DNA from: Epiperipatus broadwayi
Lineage: Eukaryota > Onychophora > Udeonychophora > Euonychophora > Peripatidae
Length of the DNA: 64,000 nt
Reading direction: 5' to 3'
NCBI GenBank assembly: GCA_028023455.1
Contig: JAQFVV010000037.1
Span: 1-64,000, forward strand
The stretch's first letter is position 1. Every line of letters starts with the position of its first letter. The position numbers were made by a program, and so were the translations under genes. The notes below the pieces were generated by a model that did not search any database, was not told the origin of the DNA, and was given only the letters and a program-made list of their open reading frames with translations. Positions 22,761 through 34,120 of this stretch are shown here, piece after piece.

Positions 22761-24981
22761 TGTAACGATCCGGGGAGAAAGAGACTTAACGTAATCTGCA
22801 CTGCAGGGCGCCATCTAGGCATTTGAACCTAGAAAAATTTATAAAGTAGGCAGATACGTAAGTCAAAAAAAAAAAAAAATTTTTTTTTTTTTTTTTTTAA
22901 ATTTTGATTCCGGTCGTTAGCCCATGTCACTAGCTCAGTGAAATAGCAGAGATTAAATAATATAATATCTTATCTAATTAGATGTCAACATTAAAAAATA
23001 AATAAAATAAGCCACTGCCAGTAATTAACATACAAACATTTATTTATGCACATATATATAAGATTTAAAATTATTTTAAATTAGTTTTACATTTTAACAT
23101 TTAACATTATTTTTAACTTTACCTTAGATTTTAATTTACATTTTTAATTTCTATTATATTATAAATTTACATTTTAATTAAGTCACAGAGGGATTATAAA
23201 GCTTGTTTTAAGATGTTGCTATAGATCGTTACATAGATTTCACGGTCAAAAACATTTCAAAGTAAACATAAACGATCAAAATACAAAATTATTGATTACT
23301 GACAATGCGGAGGGAAATTTGTACGTAACCCAATAGTATTCATCATAAGATACTTGCATTGTCACCAATAACTTAAAAGACATCCGCATAAATACATTTT
23401 AGATACTCACCGTAAGGTATCATTATTTATCGAATGTCTATATATTTTGATCAAATATGAAAACCCAAAACATACTTAACCGATAACCAATCCATGCAAG
23501 CGTCTATAAACAACTTAAATTTAATGCATTTTTATTTAGGGTCAAGTATGAATAGACCACATAGATTTGCATTTGAAAATAAAATATTCTATCCCTATTT
23601 AACCTTAGGCTAAAATTCCAGTCAAACTGGCATCAATCCATCTGATACATCGATGTATTCAATGTAATACGGAATACGGCAGCACCAAAAAAGATTAAGA
23701 GAAGATATTGACTCTCAGTAGATAGGATTACTTCTATCCAACGAGAGAACAATAAAATAAAAAACTCCATAGAAAGGAACTGTGCTCTGCGTCTTATAAT
23801 TCCTTCCATAGGCAAATCGGGAGGGTACGGCGTATGAAGCGATTCTGCCAGTAGCGAATCTCCGATTACATCTACTAACTACATCAATATATCCAACCCA
23901 TTGACCCAATCTAACAACGACACAAATAACCTAAGATTACCCTCCCCTAATATAACTTTACAAATCTATACAGCCATTCATGCCCGACTTAAGTTTAACA
24001 TTTATATAATTTAACTTAACGGAAAACAGAAATCATAATAAAACTTAAAGAACAAAAAAGTAAATAAATAAATGGAAATGATTTTAAATATATATAAAAA
24101 AAAGAAATACATCAAATAACATTATTAATAAATTAAATTGATCAGATAGGATAAGATTGCAATCATTTAACTTTGGAAAGTTTAATTTAATGTTCATTTT
24201 TTATAAAGTTCTTACGGTTTAAAATGTTCCTCTTTTACAGTTGCTTCATGAACGTGATTCCCATGCCCCTAAAATTGGTATTCTGTTGCCGATTTATTTA
24301 TCCCGGGGTTTTTTGCTTTAACTGGTCCTCAATGTAGAAAAACGATAGTTCATTCCTTTTTCTTTCTTAGCAAAGCTGAAGGGATTGAATCGTGCGTCTT
24401 TTTTCAATCCCTTCTTCTTCACTTCTGCACTAACACAACTCTCTCACATCGTAATAATCATTCACTAGTCACTAATTAATAATTTCCAAACTTGTCCTTT
24501 TTATATTAATGTGAGGATTGAATTTACATTACGTCACCGATGCGAGGTCCTGCGCGGTCGATTCCATAGGGATTTCTTCTTATTTGCTAACAGTTTCTAT
24601 TGTTTTCCTATCTGCTTATGTTTTTACATTTAAATGCCCAAGGCTGGTTTACATTTGACTAATTAAATTTATCATTTCCATTTCTGATTAATTAACCTGT
24701 TTTCCAAATCAAAGATATATTTAAAGATAAATTTAAAGATATAATTTTATCTCCAAATCTTTTTAAGTTTTTGTTTTTAAAATACCTTTTCTATTTTTAA
24801 TACAGTTTTATTTTAATAATTTTTTATATCTGTGCGATTTAATATATACGAGTTTAAGATGATATTTAATTTCAATTTTTAATTCTAAAAGAAAATTTTT
24901 AAATGCGAACTTTTTAATTTACTTTCATGTTTAATAAATAAAAAAACAACAACAATGTAACGAACATCTGTGTTCGTTACA
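22761..24981. mobile_element. 2.2-kb TGTAACGA-ended element inserted in the LINE
   Basis: The element starts TGTAACGATCCGGGG and ends GTTCGTTACA, so its termini are the 8-bp inverted repeat TGTAACGA/TCGTTACA. It is flanked by ATAT-type sequence on both sides (a 4-6 bp duplication cannot be resolved in the AT repeat). The interruption of an endonuclease frame proves that it is an insertion. Its base composition is mixed, with GC-richer segments at 22765-22830, 23720-23960 and 24200-24560, and it contains an A15-T18 run at 22866-22899. No protein domain was recognised; overlapping minus frames at 23633-23909 are unsupported. A long solo LTR and a non-autonomous TIR transposon are the two readings. 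Confidence 0.7.
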
Positions 24982-25120
24982 ATATATATATATATAGGTG
25001 TGATAGAAAGTATGCAATTGAAATACGAGGTAGAGGTACCATGATTGGTAACAAAAAATGTATAAAATGTAAAAGTACCATATTACTTCAAATATGAGAT
25101 GCCCCCTAATTTAATATATA
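24982..25120 (+). pseudogene. LINE endonuclease fragment, continuation
   Basis: After the insertion the frame YRCDRKYAIEIRGRGTMIGN (about 24997-25055) continues the endonuclease, equivalent to the 'R.DR...GGGV' segment. It then degenerates. It is a direct continuation of the fragment at 22475-22760. Confidence 0.65.
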
Positions 25121-25454
25121 GTAGGATTTTAAGCCTGAAAAATTGGGAAAAAATTAACTCCCGAACTAATATAAATTCAATGAACTCATCTAATTTATTA
25201 TGAATCTTCAGATATATGGCACTTTCACTTTCTATGCCTTTACTTTCAGAATTTGAATTCTCATCTTCACTATTACACCGGGATACATCACGTTCAGGCC
25301 ATTTAAATTGCAGTCAAAAACTTTATAATTTGTTTGTCAATTTGCTTTCATGTAAAAGTACATTTTTCTATTAAAATCGGAATCATTCTTCTAAAATAAT
25401 TTATATTTTTACAAATATTTTTTGTTAAAAAAATAAATGTGTAAAAAAATTCTA
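25121..25454. other. Probable decayed LINE sequence, not readable
   Basis: It lies between recognisable endonuclease and the tandem array. No motif could be read. Confidence 0.3.
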
Positions 25455-26240
25455 AAACATGTTTCACTTTGAAAATCAAAATGAAAATATCGGAACTGTC
25501 AAAATCATCAAAATAATTTTAAAAGATTCTAAAACATGTTTTCATTTTAAAAATAAAAACAAAGCTATCAGAACTGTCAAAATTTTGGCAGGTACACTCT
25601 TATGTAGAGAACAAGAAATAATCAATCAGTGCCTTGAGGCTCTGATCTCATTATTATATTAGTTGTAAAAAATTCCAAAAGTTATTTGGTAGTTTTCTTG
25701 ATAAAATAATAATAAATCAGCAAAATAATGTTAATAGATTCTAAAACACGTTTTCACTTTAAAAATCAAAACAAAGCTATCAGAACTGTCAAAATTTGTG
25801 TAGAGAACAAGAAATAACAAATCAGTGCTTTGGAAGGCAGGTTTTGATCTCATTGTTATATTGATTTGTTAGTTATAAAAAATTCTAAAGATTATTCGCT
25901 AGATTTCTCGATAAAATGATGGTAAATGATTCTATAACATGTTTTCATTTTAAAAGTCAAAACAAAAATATCAGAACTGTCAAAATCAAAAAAAATAACA
26001 TGAAAGGAATTATAAAACATACATTTTCTCTTTAAAAATTAAAACAAAGCTATTGGAACTGTCAAAATTTTGATAGATGCTCTCTTGTGTAGAAAACAAG
26101 AAACAACCAATCAGTGCCTTGGAAGGCAGGCTCTTACCTCATTATTATATTGGGTTGGTTATTTGTAAAAAAAAGTCTAAGGATTATTCAGTAGTTTTCT
26201 CGATAAAATAATAGTAAAATCAGCAAAATAATGTTAAAAG
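25455..26240. repeat. Diverged tandem array with alternating spacing
   Basis: The landmark GAACTGTCAAAAT recurs near 25493, 25571, 25783, 25973 and 26056, with spacings of about 78, 212, 190 and 83 bp, so short and long units alternate. Long units carry TGTAGAGAACAAGAAA, AATCAGTGCCTTGGAAGGCAG and a TTTCTCGATAAAATAATAG end. A related single unit lies at about 49735-49930. Some units carry AACCAATCAG, a CCAAT-like element. Confidence 0.8.
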
Positions 26241-26519
26241 TAGAGATTTGAGAGTTAAAACGTTTCCAAATTAATCCAAAAAATATTGATTAAAGATTTC
26301 TACACAGGTAACAATTATAAGACTATGTGCATATATAGCATAAAGCAAATTTCCACAGAAATAAAATGTTAAAATTTTTTATTTCAAATTTAAGACATCC
26401 CCCCACCTTTTACGGATTCGAAATTTGAAAAAAAAAAGTGTCTTATATTCAAAATAATATGGTAATGAAAATGTTATAGAACGATGCTGGATCAAAATAA
26501 CTTTAAATGGTAAAAAGAA

Positions 26520-27437
26520 AATATTAGTAGGTATGGTATATTTACAACCTATCATAGTTAAATAAATATTTGATGAAGACTGAAGAATTTCTAATAAATT
26601 ACAAACATGACATTGTTTTACTTGATAAGTTTAATGCAGCTGATTATTATTTATGTAACACCTTGGATTTTTAGTAATGATGCTAAACTTTATAGAATTA
26701 ACAACTTTGAATGACTTAATTAAATTAATACAGCATAATAATGCTATCAATTTCAAGAGACAAGTATTAGTCCACGTTTATTACTAAATATAATTTGAAA
26801 TGTAAGCTAGCTGATTAGGCTCCAATATCTTCTATCCATGTCATCTGCCATTAGATATTATAATAGATGGTATTTATAAACCTGTAATGTTTACTAAAAC
26901 TAATTTTAGTGATTCTAAACATGGTAATTATATGGTTTATATAAAGCCTCAAGGGGCTTTGACTAGAATGTAACTTATAAGAAGCTGATCCAAATATGAT
27001 TGCTAATAAATTTATTGATATCTTCCAAAATTGTTTAGAATATATTCCAGTTAGGTACTCTCAGAGTAACAATAATAAATATCCTAAATGATTCTCTAAA
27101 GCATTAGGCAGAAGTTTGAACAAACAACAACAATGTAGATTATATAAAATAACTAACGATAATGAATTATGAGATTAAGTACATTGCATGCCTATATTCT
27201 CTTATAAAGAGATTATAACAATAATTTAAATAATGTCTCAAATGTTTTGTAATTATATTAAAAATGTGAGAATTACTGATGATAAAACTTGCAGAAATAA
27301 TTATCAGCATTCATTGAATGACTTAAGTCATTATTTTTCAATTCTGATAATATTTTGTCTGATGTTAAATTTGATAATGTAAGATGCCAGAGTATAGATG
27401 AGATAATAAAACATATTTTACTGAAATAATTAATGTA
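26520..27437 (+). pseudogene. LINE middle region, decayed
   Basis: Broken frames include KHDIVLLDKFNAADYY near 26605 (endonuclease-like) and, near 27000-27150, NKFIDIFQNCLEYIP and KYPK.FSKALGRSLNKQQ. The latter resembles the linker between endonuclease and reverse transcriptase of CR1/Jockey-type LINEs. It is cut at 27437 by an A-family insertion and resumes at 28013. Assignment of the first 400 bp is tentative. Confidence 0.5.
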
Positions 27438-27538
27438 TGTAGGATTTGTATTCAGACTTTCACACAACCCTCAACTCTCCATGCCATCTCATATTGCTGA
27501 TCCACCTGATCACATACATGTTGAAAAGATAAATAATC

Positions 27539-27595
27539 ACCAAATATATGTAATATCGTGCTAAACCAGCACTTATCATTTGGTCCAGATTACCA
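27539..27595 (-). ncRNA. Degenerate hammerhead-like motif, family A left arm
   Basis: Minus strand: CCAA, ATGATAA where CTGATGA is expected, an intact GTGCTGGTTTAGCAC hairpin, GATA where GAAA is expected, and TTTGG. It is broken in both core boxes, unlike the right-arm copy. Confidence 0.45.
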
Positions 27596-27825
27596 TCTCC
27601 ACACATATATACAATCAGTACTCAGCTTTATATTAAGATAGCCAATTTTCATACTTTAATGGACAGACTTCAAACTACTTTGAACATTTCCTCATCAGAT
27701 TTTCAATGAAATGGAAGACTGAAGAGTTGTGGGCTAGAGTAGTTTGAAGCCTGTCCATTAAGGTATGAAGATTGGCTATCTTAATATAAAGCTGAGCACT
27801 CATTGTATATATGTGTGATGGTAAT

Positions 27826-27875
27826 CTGAACCAACTGATGAGTGCTGGTTTAGCACAAAATACGTATATTGGTGA
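27826..27875 (+). ncRNA. Hammerhead-like motif, family A right arm
   Basis: CTGATGA is at 27835-27841 and the 5-bp stem II GTGCT/AGCAC (27842-27856) includes the canonical G10.1-C11.1 pair. AAAA stands where GAAA should be, then TACGTATA and TTGG, which pairs with CCAA (27831-27834). One change, G12 to A, separates it from the consensus and should abolish cleavage of this copy. Confidence 0.55.
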
Positions 27876-28012
27876 TTATTTATCTTTTCAACATGTGTGT
27901 GATCAGGTGGGTCAGCAATATGAGATGGCATGGAGAGTTGAGGGTCGTGTGAAAGTCTGAGTATGAAACCCACATACATTACATATATGCAGATTTAAGC
28001 CTGTACAGTGTA

Positions 28013-29317
28013 TGAAATAATTAATGTAATTTACAAACTTAAGTCAAAACCTTTTATGGGTTATAATGATATTCCTAACTTTCTTGTTAAAGGTTGTTTT
28101 GACTGTTCAGCATATCCTTTACAGTTTTTTTTTCCTTTACAGTTTATCATCAACTTATCTATTAATAAAATATATTATTCTTGACATTTTGAAAAATAGC
28201 TAAGATTGTAACTACATACAAAAGAGAGAATAAATGTGATCTTGGCAATTATAGGTCTTTTTCTATTCTGTCACCTTTTGCTAAAATTTATGATAGATGT
28301 ATTTATAATATCATATCAGATGTGATTAACGTATTAGATTTTTACCAGGTAAATTTATTTATACTAATTTAATGTGGTGATGTCTAACCATATTGTACAT
28401 GCATTATCTAAGCAGTCATAACTTGATGTTGTCTATTTTGATATGCCACAGACATTTGATAGAATCCCTCACAATAGGTTAATTTATAAACTTGAAATGC
28501 TGGGATTTTGTCATCATTTAGTTGCATGGTTTAAACATTATTTGATTAATAGTTTCTTTTGTATGTATAAACAAAACAGTCTAGTTTTTTCAAAAATATA
28601 TTAGGAGTACCACAAGGTGGAGTATTGGCCCCATTACTCTTTAATATATTTATGTGTGATGTTGATCAAAACATTACAGAAAGCATGATACTTACTTATG
28701 CTGATGATTGTAAATTATTTAAAAGAATTGATATCTATGAGGATCACATTGAACTTCAAAGTGATATAGAACATTTTAATGGTTGGCGTAAACTTAATAA
28801 GATGGAGATAAATGTAAATAAAACAAATAATGTTACTTATACTAATAAAATAAGCAGGTTTATATATAATAGGATTGAAGAAAATTACATTATATATAAA
28901 GAGGTTGTTTCTGATTTAGGAATTCTGCTTTGTAAATAATTTATATTTAGTGCACATATAAAACATATAAATAAAGTTTATAAAAAATGGGATATATTTT
29001 GAGATATGGAAAAGATCTTTCATCTTATATTAAATGTATGTTTTTTTTGTTTTATTGTTACATTGTTATAATATGGTTCTATTATATGGAATTTGGAGTG
29101 AGTTTATATTAAACCCAAAGTTGATAATATGGAGAAAAAATTTATTAGATTAATAAAGGGAAAAAAATTAAATATTGAAGCAGTATTAAATGTCAGAAGA
29201 AGACAAGATGTTTAAAAAAATTAGTTGATGGAAAAATTGATATTAGTGAATGAATATCTAAAATAGAATTAAAAGTGTCTAGATACTCACTATACTTTTA
29301 ATATTAAAAAAATTTTG
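28013..29317 (+). pseudogene. LINE reverse transcriptase (CR1/Jockey group), decayed
   Basis: Recognisable reverse-transcriptase blocks appear in order over three frames. YRSFSILSPFAKIYDR is near 28250, DVVYFDMPQTFDRIPHNRL near 28430-28480, GVPQGGVLAPLLFNIF near 28612-28655, and the catalytic TYADDCKLF near 28693-28718. The region from 28610 to 28939 is the longest open piece, 104 codons plus its GVPQGG start. FD and YADD aspartates are preserved locally, but stops and frameshifts elsewhere make the element dead. Together with 22475-27437 it forms one split LINE. The 3' end is interrupted by a SINE at 29318. Confidence 0.8.
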
Positions 29318-29424
29318 TCAAGCATTGGTGGTCGAAGGTCAGTGACATCTGCTTTTTACAAGCAGTTGTCCCGGGTTAACGGGTTCGCTTCCCCGGCTGA
29401 TGCTATGACACATGAAAAAAAAAT
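29318..29424 (+). mobile_element. tRNA-derived SINE, 'TAC' subfamily
   Basis: TCAAGCATTGGTGGTCGAAGG, an anticodon-like loop with TTACAA, TCCCGGGTTAACGGGTTCGCTTCCCC, CTATGACACATG and poly(A). An A-rich partial duplication (ATTAAAAAAA) is present on both sides. It lies in the 3' part of the LINE, and the 81-codon frame across it is not a gene. Confidence 0.85.
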
Positions 29425-30652
29425 TAAAAAAAGTAGTAATTCATTTTTAAACAAATCATCTATTATTAAAGTGCAAAATATATATAATCGAAAACTTATT
29501 AATATATTTTTTTGCAATTGTTTTATTACTAACATTAAAAAAGAATTGAAATGTAATTAAAAATAGTTTAATGTGGGTTTTTGTTTATAACATACAATTT
29601 TGTAATTATTAATATTTTGAATTTAACTGGTGTATTTCTGTTAAATCGGAAATGTTGAGTTGAAATTTATTAGTAAATTAAATAAAAAATATTATTAAAT
29701 TTTAGAATCCCCATTTCTTGTTGCACATCATTTTAATGTTTGACCATAAATAGATGTGTAGCATTGTATATCCAAAATTTTAAATTGGTATTCTTATTGG
29801 ATAATTTTTTTAATATAGGACTTGTGTCAATCGCCCCCCCCTCTCAGCCTTAGGGCACATTATATATAAATATATTTGCAAGTGTATATTCTTACTTAGC
29901 TAAATATAGTTCATTATGATGATAAATGGTTCAAAAAATTTAATATATATTATCATACATATATAAAAATGTGTAATGAACTTTTAATTATTCATTAAAC
30001 AACAAATTTGTTAATAAAAAGTTTATTATCATAACAAAAGAAAATGAGGAATATATATATCCACCCATTTATACTTTTACAAAATATATATAGATATCCA
30101 TGTACAGTGGGAGGTAAATAAAATCATTATTTACAATTGCACATTATAAATTAAATCCCAGATTTGACAGAATAAAATAAAATAAACACCGGAAATTTCT
30201 AAAAAATAAAAATAAAAAGACAAATAATATTAAAAAAGCTAACAAACCCATCTAAATTTCTAAAAAGAACAGAATAAAACCTTCAGTCAATTTTTAAAAA
30301 AAAATGTACACCGTGATTCTTAAAAAAAAAAAAAGTAATAAAAACATCGGGCAACATGAAAATAAGACTATAATAATAAAAAATATGTATTTAAAAAAAT
30401 CATAAGAGTATAAAGTCAATAATAACAATATAAAAACACATATATAAAGTTATAAAAAATGAATTAAGTTTTTGGTGGAATATATGTATGAAGTAAATGC
30501 ATCATTTTTACATAATATTTTAATATTCATAAAAACTATTTAAAAAGTGATAATTTTTATTTCAAGGCTACCAAAAATTATTATCTGTAATAAGTATTTG
30601 ATTTTACACTTATAAAAAGATAAACATATTAATTTAGCCAAAGTAAGAGTTA
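29425..30652. other. AT-rich DNA, possible LINE tail, then no feature
   Basis: The first ~150 bp may be the LINE 3' end. The rest is AT-rich with many A runs and no recognised element. Confidence 0.4.
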
Positions 30653-31006
30653 CATTCTTTAATTATTTATTTATAAAGAGAAAAAGCTATAACCTTTTTC
30701 ATAGGCGCTTTAAACACTTATAATAGTCAAACGATGTAGTTTTTTGACTACAGAAGGAACGTTCAAACCTCAACACAAGATAGGGATTTCAATAAAGACA
30801 GGAACGGCCATCTTATCTTTAAACTAAATTCACATATATATACGCCAATCTGAAGCATCTTGATTTGAGTAAAGATGTTATTCCCTTCACTCTACATTTG
30901 GCTATTATAAGCATTTAAAGCACCTGTGGAAACAGGTCAAAGCCTTTTCTCTTTATAAACATACTGCCTATGCGCTTGATAAATAATTAGAACATTCTTT
31001 AATTAT
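30653..31006. mobile_element. Fold-back insertion with 15-bp target duplication
   Basis: ACATTCTTTAATTAT occurs at 30653-30667 and 30992-31006, bounding a 324-bp insertion whose ends are inverted copies (TATTTATAAAGAGAAAAAGC...GGCGCTTTAAACACTTATAATAG against its complement). The interior includes a hairpin GTAGTTTTTTGACTAC and a box-B-like GTTCAAACCTC, which hints at a tRNA-like segment. No intact hammerhead core was found. It is a separate family from A to D. Confidence 0.8.
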
Positions 31007-32761
31007 CTAATTGAAAGTACAGTAAAATATTGAGTATCAATCAATAATTATTATTTTCCATTAATTGTCATATTTACTATATAGATCTTACATTCAGTGT
31101 TTAGATGTATCCTCCTTGCATATGAACATAAAAGCAGTCCATTTATTTTGTAGTAAAAAAAGGTTTTGATTTTAAAACTGATCACTGAAGAACAAAACAG
31201 GTAAACTAATAAAGTTTTAGGAATACTGGGGGAGCAAAGAAACTGAATAAGTGGATATTTAATCAGATTAATCTGGAACACACACACAACCTGGTGGAAA
31301 TTCTATTTTGCCAATACTATAAAGCAATATAATTTTTGAAAAAAATTATAATACTCAGAAATGTTGATAGTGGGGGTAAAAAGGCTGACTAGCTATAAGA
31401 TGGTTGGAATCTATATTACCACAAGGACGTTATTCTGGAAAGAATAGAATCTAGATTATTATAATAAAATGCCAATGAAATGCTTGAAAAACCAAATGGA
31501 AAATAGGTTATGCATGGAAAAAGTTACACATATGATCAGCAGAAGTCAATGATAACTTGATAATCTCTAGTAATGATAAACTATTAGCCAGAATTGTTAC
31601 ATATAATTACATAAAGCTATTTTTATTATATATATGTTTAATGATTTTCATGAAATTTTTTTTTAGGATTTCTCAGAATTTTTTGACAAAGGGCACTTTT
31701 AAATCATTATAAACACTGATCATAATGAGTATTAGCATCTCTTTGCTAATCACAAAGTCTTAACAATTGAGTTTATTTTTAAAATTGTCTTAGATGATCT
31801 ATTTATGAAATTTTTACTTATGTTTGTAAATAGCGAACAATACACATTTCACTAGTTGAATATATAGTATATTATTCATCCATAATTATGCTTATATAAA
31901 TGCAAAGCTCTTCAAATATTAGTTTATGATTTTATTATCAAAATACAAACTAAAATTATTGAGGAGAATCAAGGTTTTACTGTATTGCATATGTCTATTA
32001 TATTCACTACTTAAAGATTGATACAGTGACCAAATAATATAATTTTACCAAAATAGTAATCAGGTTATTTATTATACTCATCAACAAACACAATTTAGCC
32101 TGTAATCTATTGAATATTACTATAGTTATTTTACTGAAAAAGTGTAAATAAAATGTTTGAAATTTTAATTAAATTTTTTTACTAATTGTAAATAAATATA
32201 ATAGACAAATTATCTATTACAATATATTCATTTTAAATAATTTACCATAATTATATATTTTTTTCTACATAAAAAAAAAGAATATCTTGTGATTCTATAA
32301 TTAATACATATATATGGACTTAAAAATTTGGGCCTTCATTTACTTCAAAAAAGACAATAAATACATTTGTAACTCCCCCCTATAGATAATTAATATAACA
32401 ATTATTTCAACATTTAATTAATACTTTTTTTAAAAATGGATAATTTAAATTTGCGTTCTTTAAAAATTAAATTTAGAAAAATTTATTGGCAAAATGAATG
32501 TTTTTCTTTAATATATTAAATTTGATAATCAATAAAAATATGTGCAATGTAATGTGAGTATATTGCCAATCAGAATATTAATTTACAAACATGTCTTAAT
32601 TTATATGAAAGCAATATTAAAAACAATAGACAAAAAATATAATACTGTTTGATAAATGCAAAATATTCCCCTTTCTTTTGAGTTTTTATTTTTCCATCTT
32701 TTTTTTAAATAAAAAAAATAATACTCTTCTTACAATAGAATATTTTCTAAAACATGCTATT
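31007..32761. other. AT-rich DNA, no gene recognised
   Basis: No recognisable content. The 78-codon minus frame at 31051-31287 lacks any domain or context. Confidence 0.5.
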
Positions 32762-32861
32762 ATTTTTTTTTTCCCATATGTCAAATGCGTTGACCGAGAA
32801 GCGAACCCGGACCAGCTGCTTGGAAGGCAGTTATGCTAACCACTAGGCCACCAACGCTTGA
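32762..32861 (-). mobile_element. tRNA-Gly(TCC)-like SINE, second subfamily
   Basis: Minus strand: TCAAGCGTTGGTGGCCTAGTGG, TTAGCATAACTG, anticodon-like loop CTTCCAA, GGTCCGGGTTCGCTTCTCGG, TCAACGCATTTGACATATGG and poly(A). The acceptor GCGTTGG pairs with TCAACGC. The anticodon position reads TCC, as in tRNA-Gly. It is the copy closest to the parent tRNA, but the poly(A) tail and shared tail sequence make a SINE the better call. Confidence 0.85.
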
Positions 32862-32864
32862 CAG

Positions 32865-33819
32865 ACGGTATTAAATATTTATATCAGAAAAATCAAAGAC
32901 CGTGTGCTTATTTTTTTAATTGAAAACGAGAACGTCAATACAAATTTTTATACACGTATATTAATTAATTAATAATTGGAAATAATCAAATTTATATCCT
33001 GGCTCAATATTTTAAATAATCTATCCCTATGCAAAATTGAATGACAGTAATTATTTCAAATATAATCAAAAAACAAACTTTTGTTATACTTATCTTTTAA
33101 AAGATCTATATAGATTGATCAATAAAACAAAAAAATTAATAAATCCCTAAGAATTAAATCTTGCATTCCCACAATATCTCATCTAAGTAATTACCAAGAT
33201 GTACTTTTAATAATATAAATCAAAATCACAAATAAAATCATATGATAATAATAAAAAAAATATTTTATTATATTTGAAATATATAATACCATACTTTTTT
33301 TAAAAAAAAAACCAACAAACTAATTTGCTACTAAACCATTATATGAGTATATATGTTTAAATTCATACATACACTTATATCAAAAAATCCAATACAATGT
33401 TAAAATATTTTTTCTCAGTCAATCTCATATTTTCAATTTTTAAAAATTCTTTAATTCTCCGAACCTTGAATTCTATTAATTATTATTTCTTTAATGTCAA
33501 CTTTAATGTTTATATATTACATTTATGGCACATTATTGTATACTTTCAATACTTTCAATGTTGTGAACAGAATTTATACATTATTGGTATTCATATTCTA
33601 GTTTTACTAATTTCAAAACTATTAGGGTGTTGTGTTTTATTTTTCAGGTCTATTCTCTTCTTGCAAGTTATTTTGATTATTTACAACTTAAAGATATGCT
33701 GTTTTCATCTCATACTCCAAAAATATAATGGTATCTGTGCATTATGTAATTCTAGAGCATAACATTGTTCTGTTCTTATTGAAATATTCAAAATATAAAA
33801 CATTTAATTGCACATTTTA
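32865..33819. other. AT-rich DNA with an unsupported hydrophobic frame
   Basis: A 121-codon plus frame at 33397-33762 is rich in Phe, Leu, Ile and Asn, as expected from random AT-rich DNA. It shows no recognisable family and no start context. Nothing else is seen. Confidence 0.5.
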
Positions 33820-34120
33820 TAAGCTGACTTATCTATTGTTAAACTTAGGTAAATTTTATAACTAATTTCGTACTTACATATTAGAACTGCTGTTCACGTT
33901 TGCGGGAACAGAATACCATACCTTTCTCCAGTAGGGGGTTTGTTTGCGACAGCAGAATGTCATAGTTGTTACTTTTTGATACACTTTTAAAAACTATGAC
34001 TTTTTTAATGTGCTGTATTAAAGTCACGGCATTCTTCCATCGCAAACATGGGCAGCAGGTCTAATACATAAGTACCTAATTTCTAATATTATTTTGGCGA
34101 ATTGTTTAATTTAAGCATAT
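33820..34120. repeat. Imperfect fold-back repeat
   Basis: About 33850-33925 (TTCGTACTTACATATTAGAAC, TGCTGTTCACGTTTGCGGGA) resembles the reverse complement of 34030-34110 (AGGTACTTATGTATTAGACC, TGCTGCCCATGTTTGCG). The inner part carries another inverted pair, CATAGT...ACTATG. It is likely a small non-autonomous element. No target duplication or ribozyme core was recognised. Confidence 0.6.

Larger units (their letters stand above)
27422..28028. mobile_element. Family A fold-back insertion with target duplication
   Basis: A 575-bp insertion (27438-28012) is bounded by a perfect 16-bp duplication TGAAATAATTAATGTA at 27422-27437 and 28013-28028. Its halves are long inverted copies meeting near 27700. 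Each arm runs from a T-arm-like motif (AAAGTCTGAGTATGAAACCC on the right arm), through GTTGAAAAGATAAATAATCACC, the hammerhead-like core and a GATAGCCAAT...TTCAT block, to a shared centre. A LINE frame is interrupted exactly here, so the boundaries are firm. It encodes no enzyme. Confidence 0.9.

Noticed and set aside
23633-23909. Two overlapping minus frames inside the 2.2-kb element as a transposase
   Set aside because: Both are about 60 codons long, overlap in different frames and show no catalytic motif.
27660-27720. Additional hammerhead at the centre of the family A fold-back (CTGATGA on the minus strand near 27685)
   Set aside because: CTGATGA is present, but no GAAA box follows at the right spacing in either this copy or the 53565 copy.
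32762-32861. Genuine tRNA-Gly(TCC) gene
   Set aside because: The cloverleaf is largely intact, but the poly(A) tail, the tail motif shared with six other copies and the family-specific TTCGCTT T-loop indicate a SINE.
33397-33762. 121-codon hydrophobic plus frame
   Set aside because: Composition is what AT-rich random DNA gives; no recognisable family and no supporting context.
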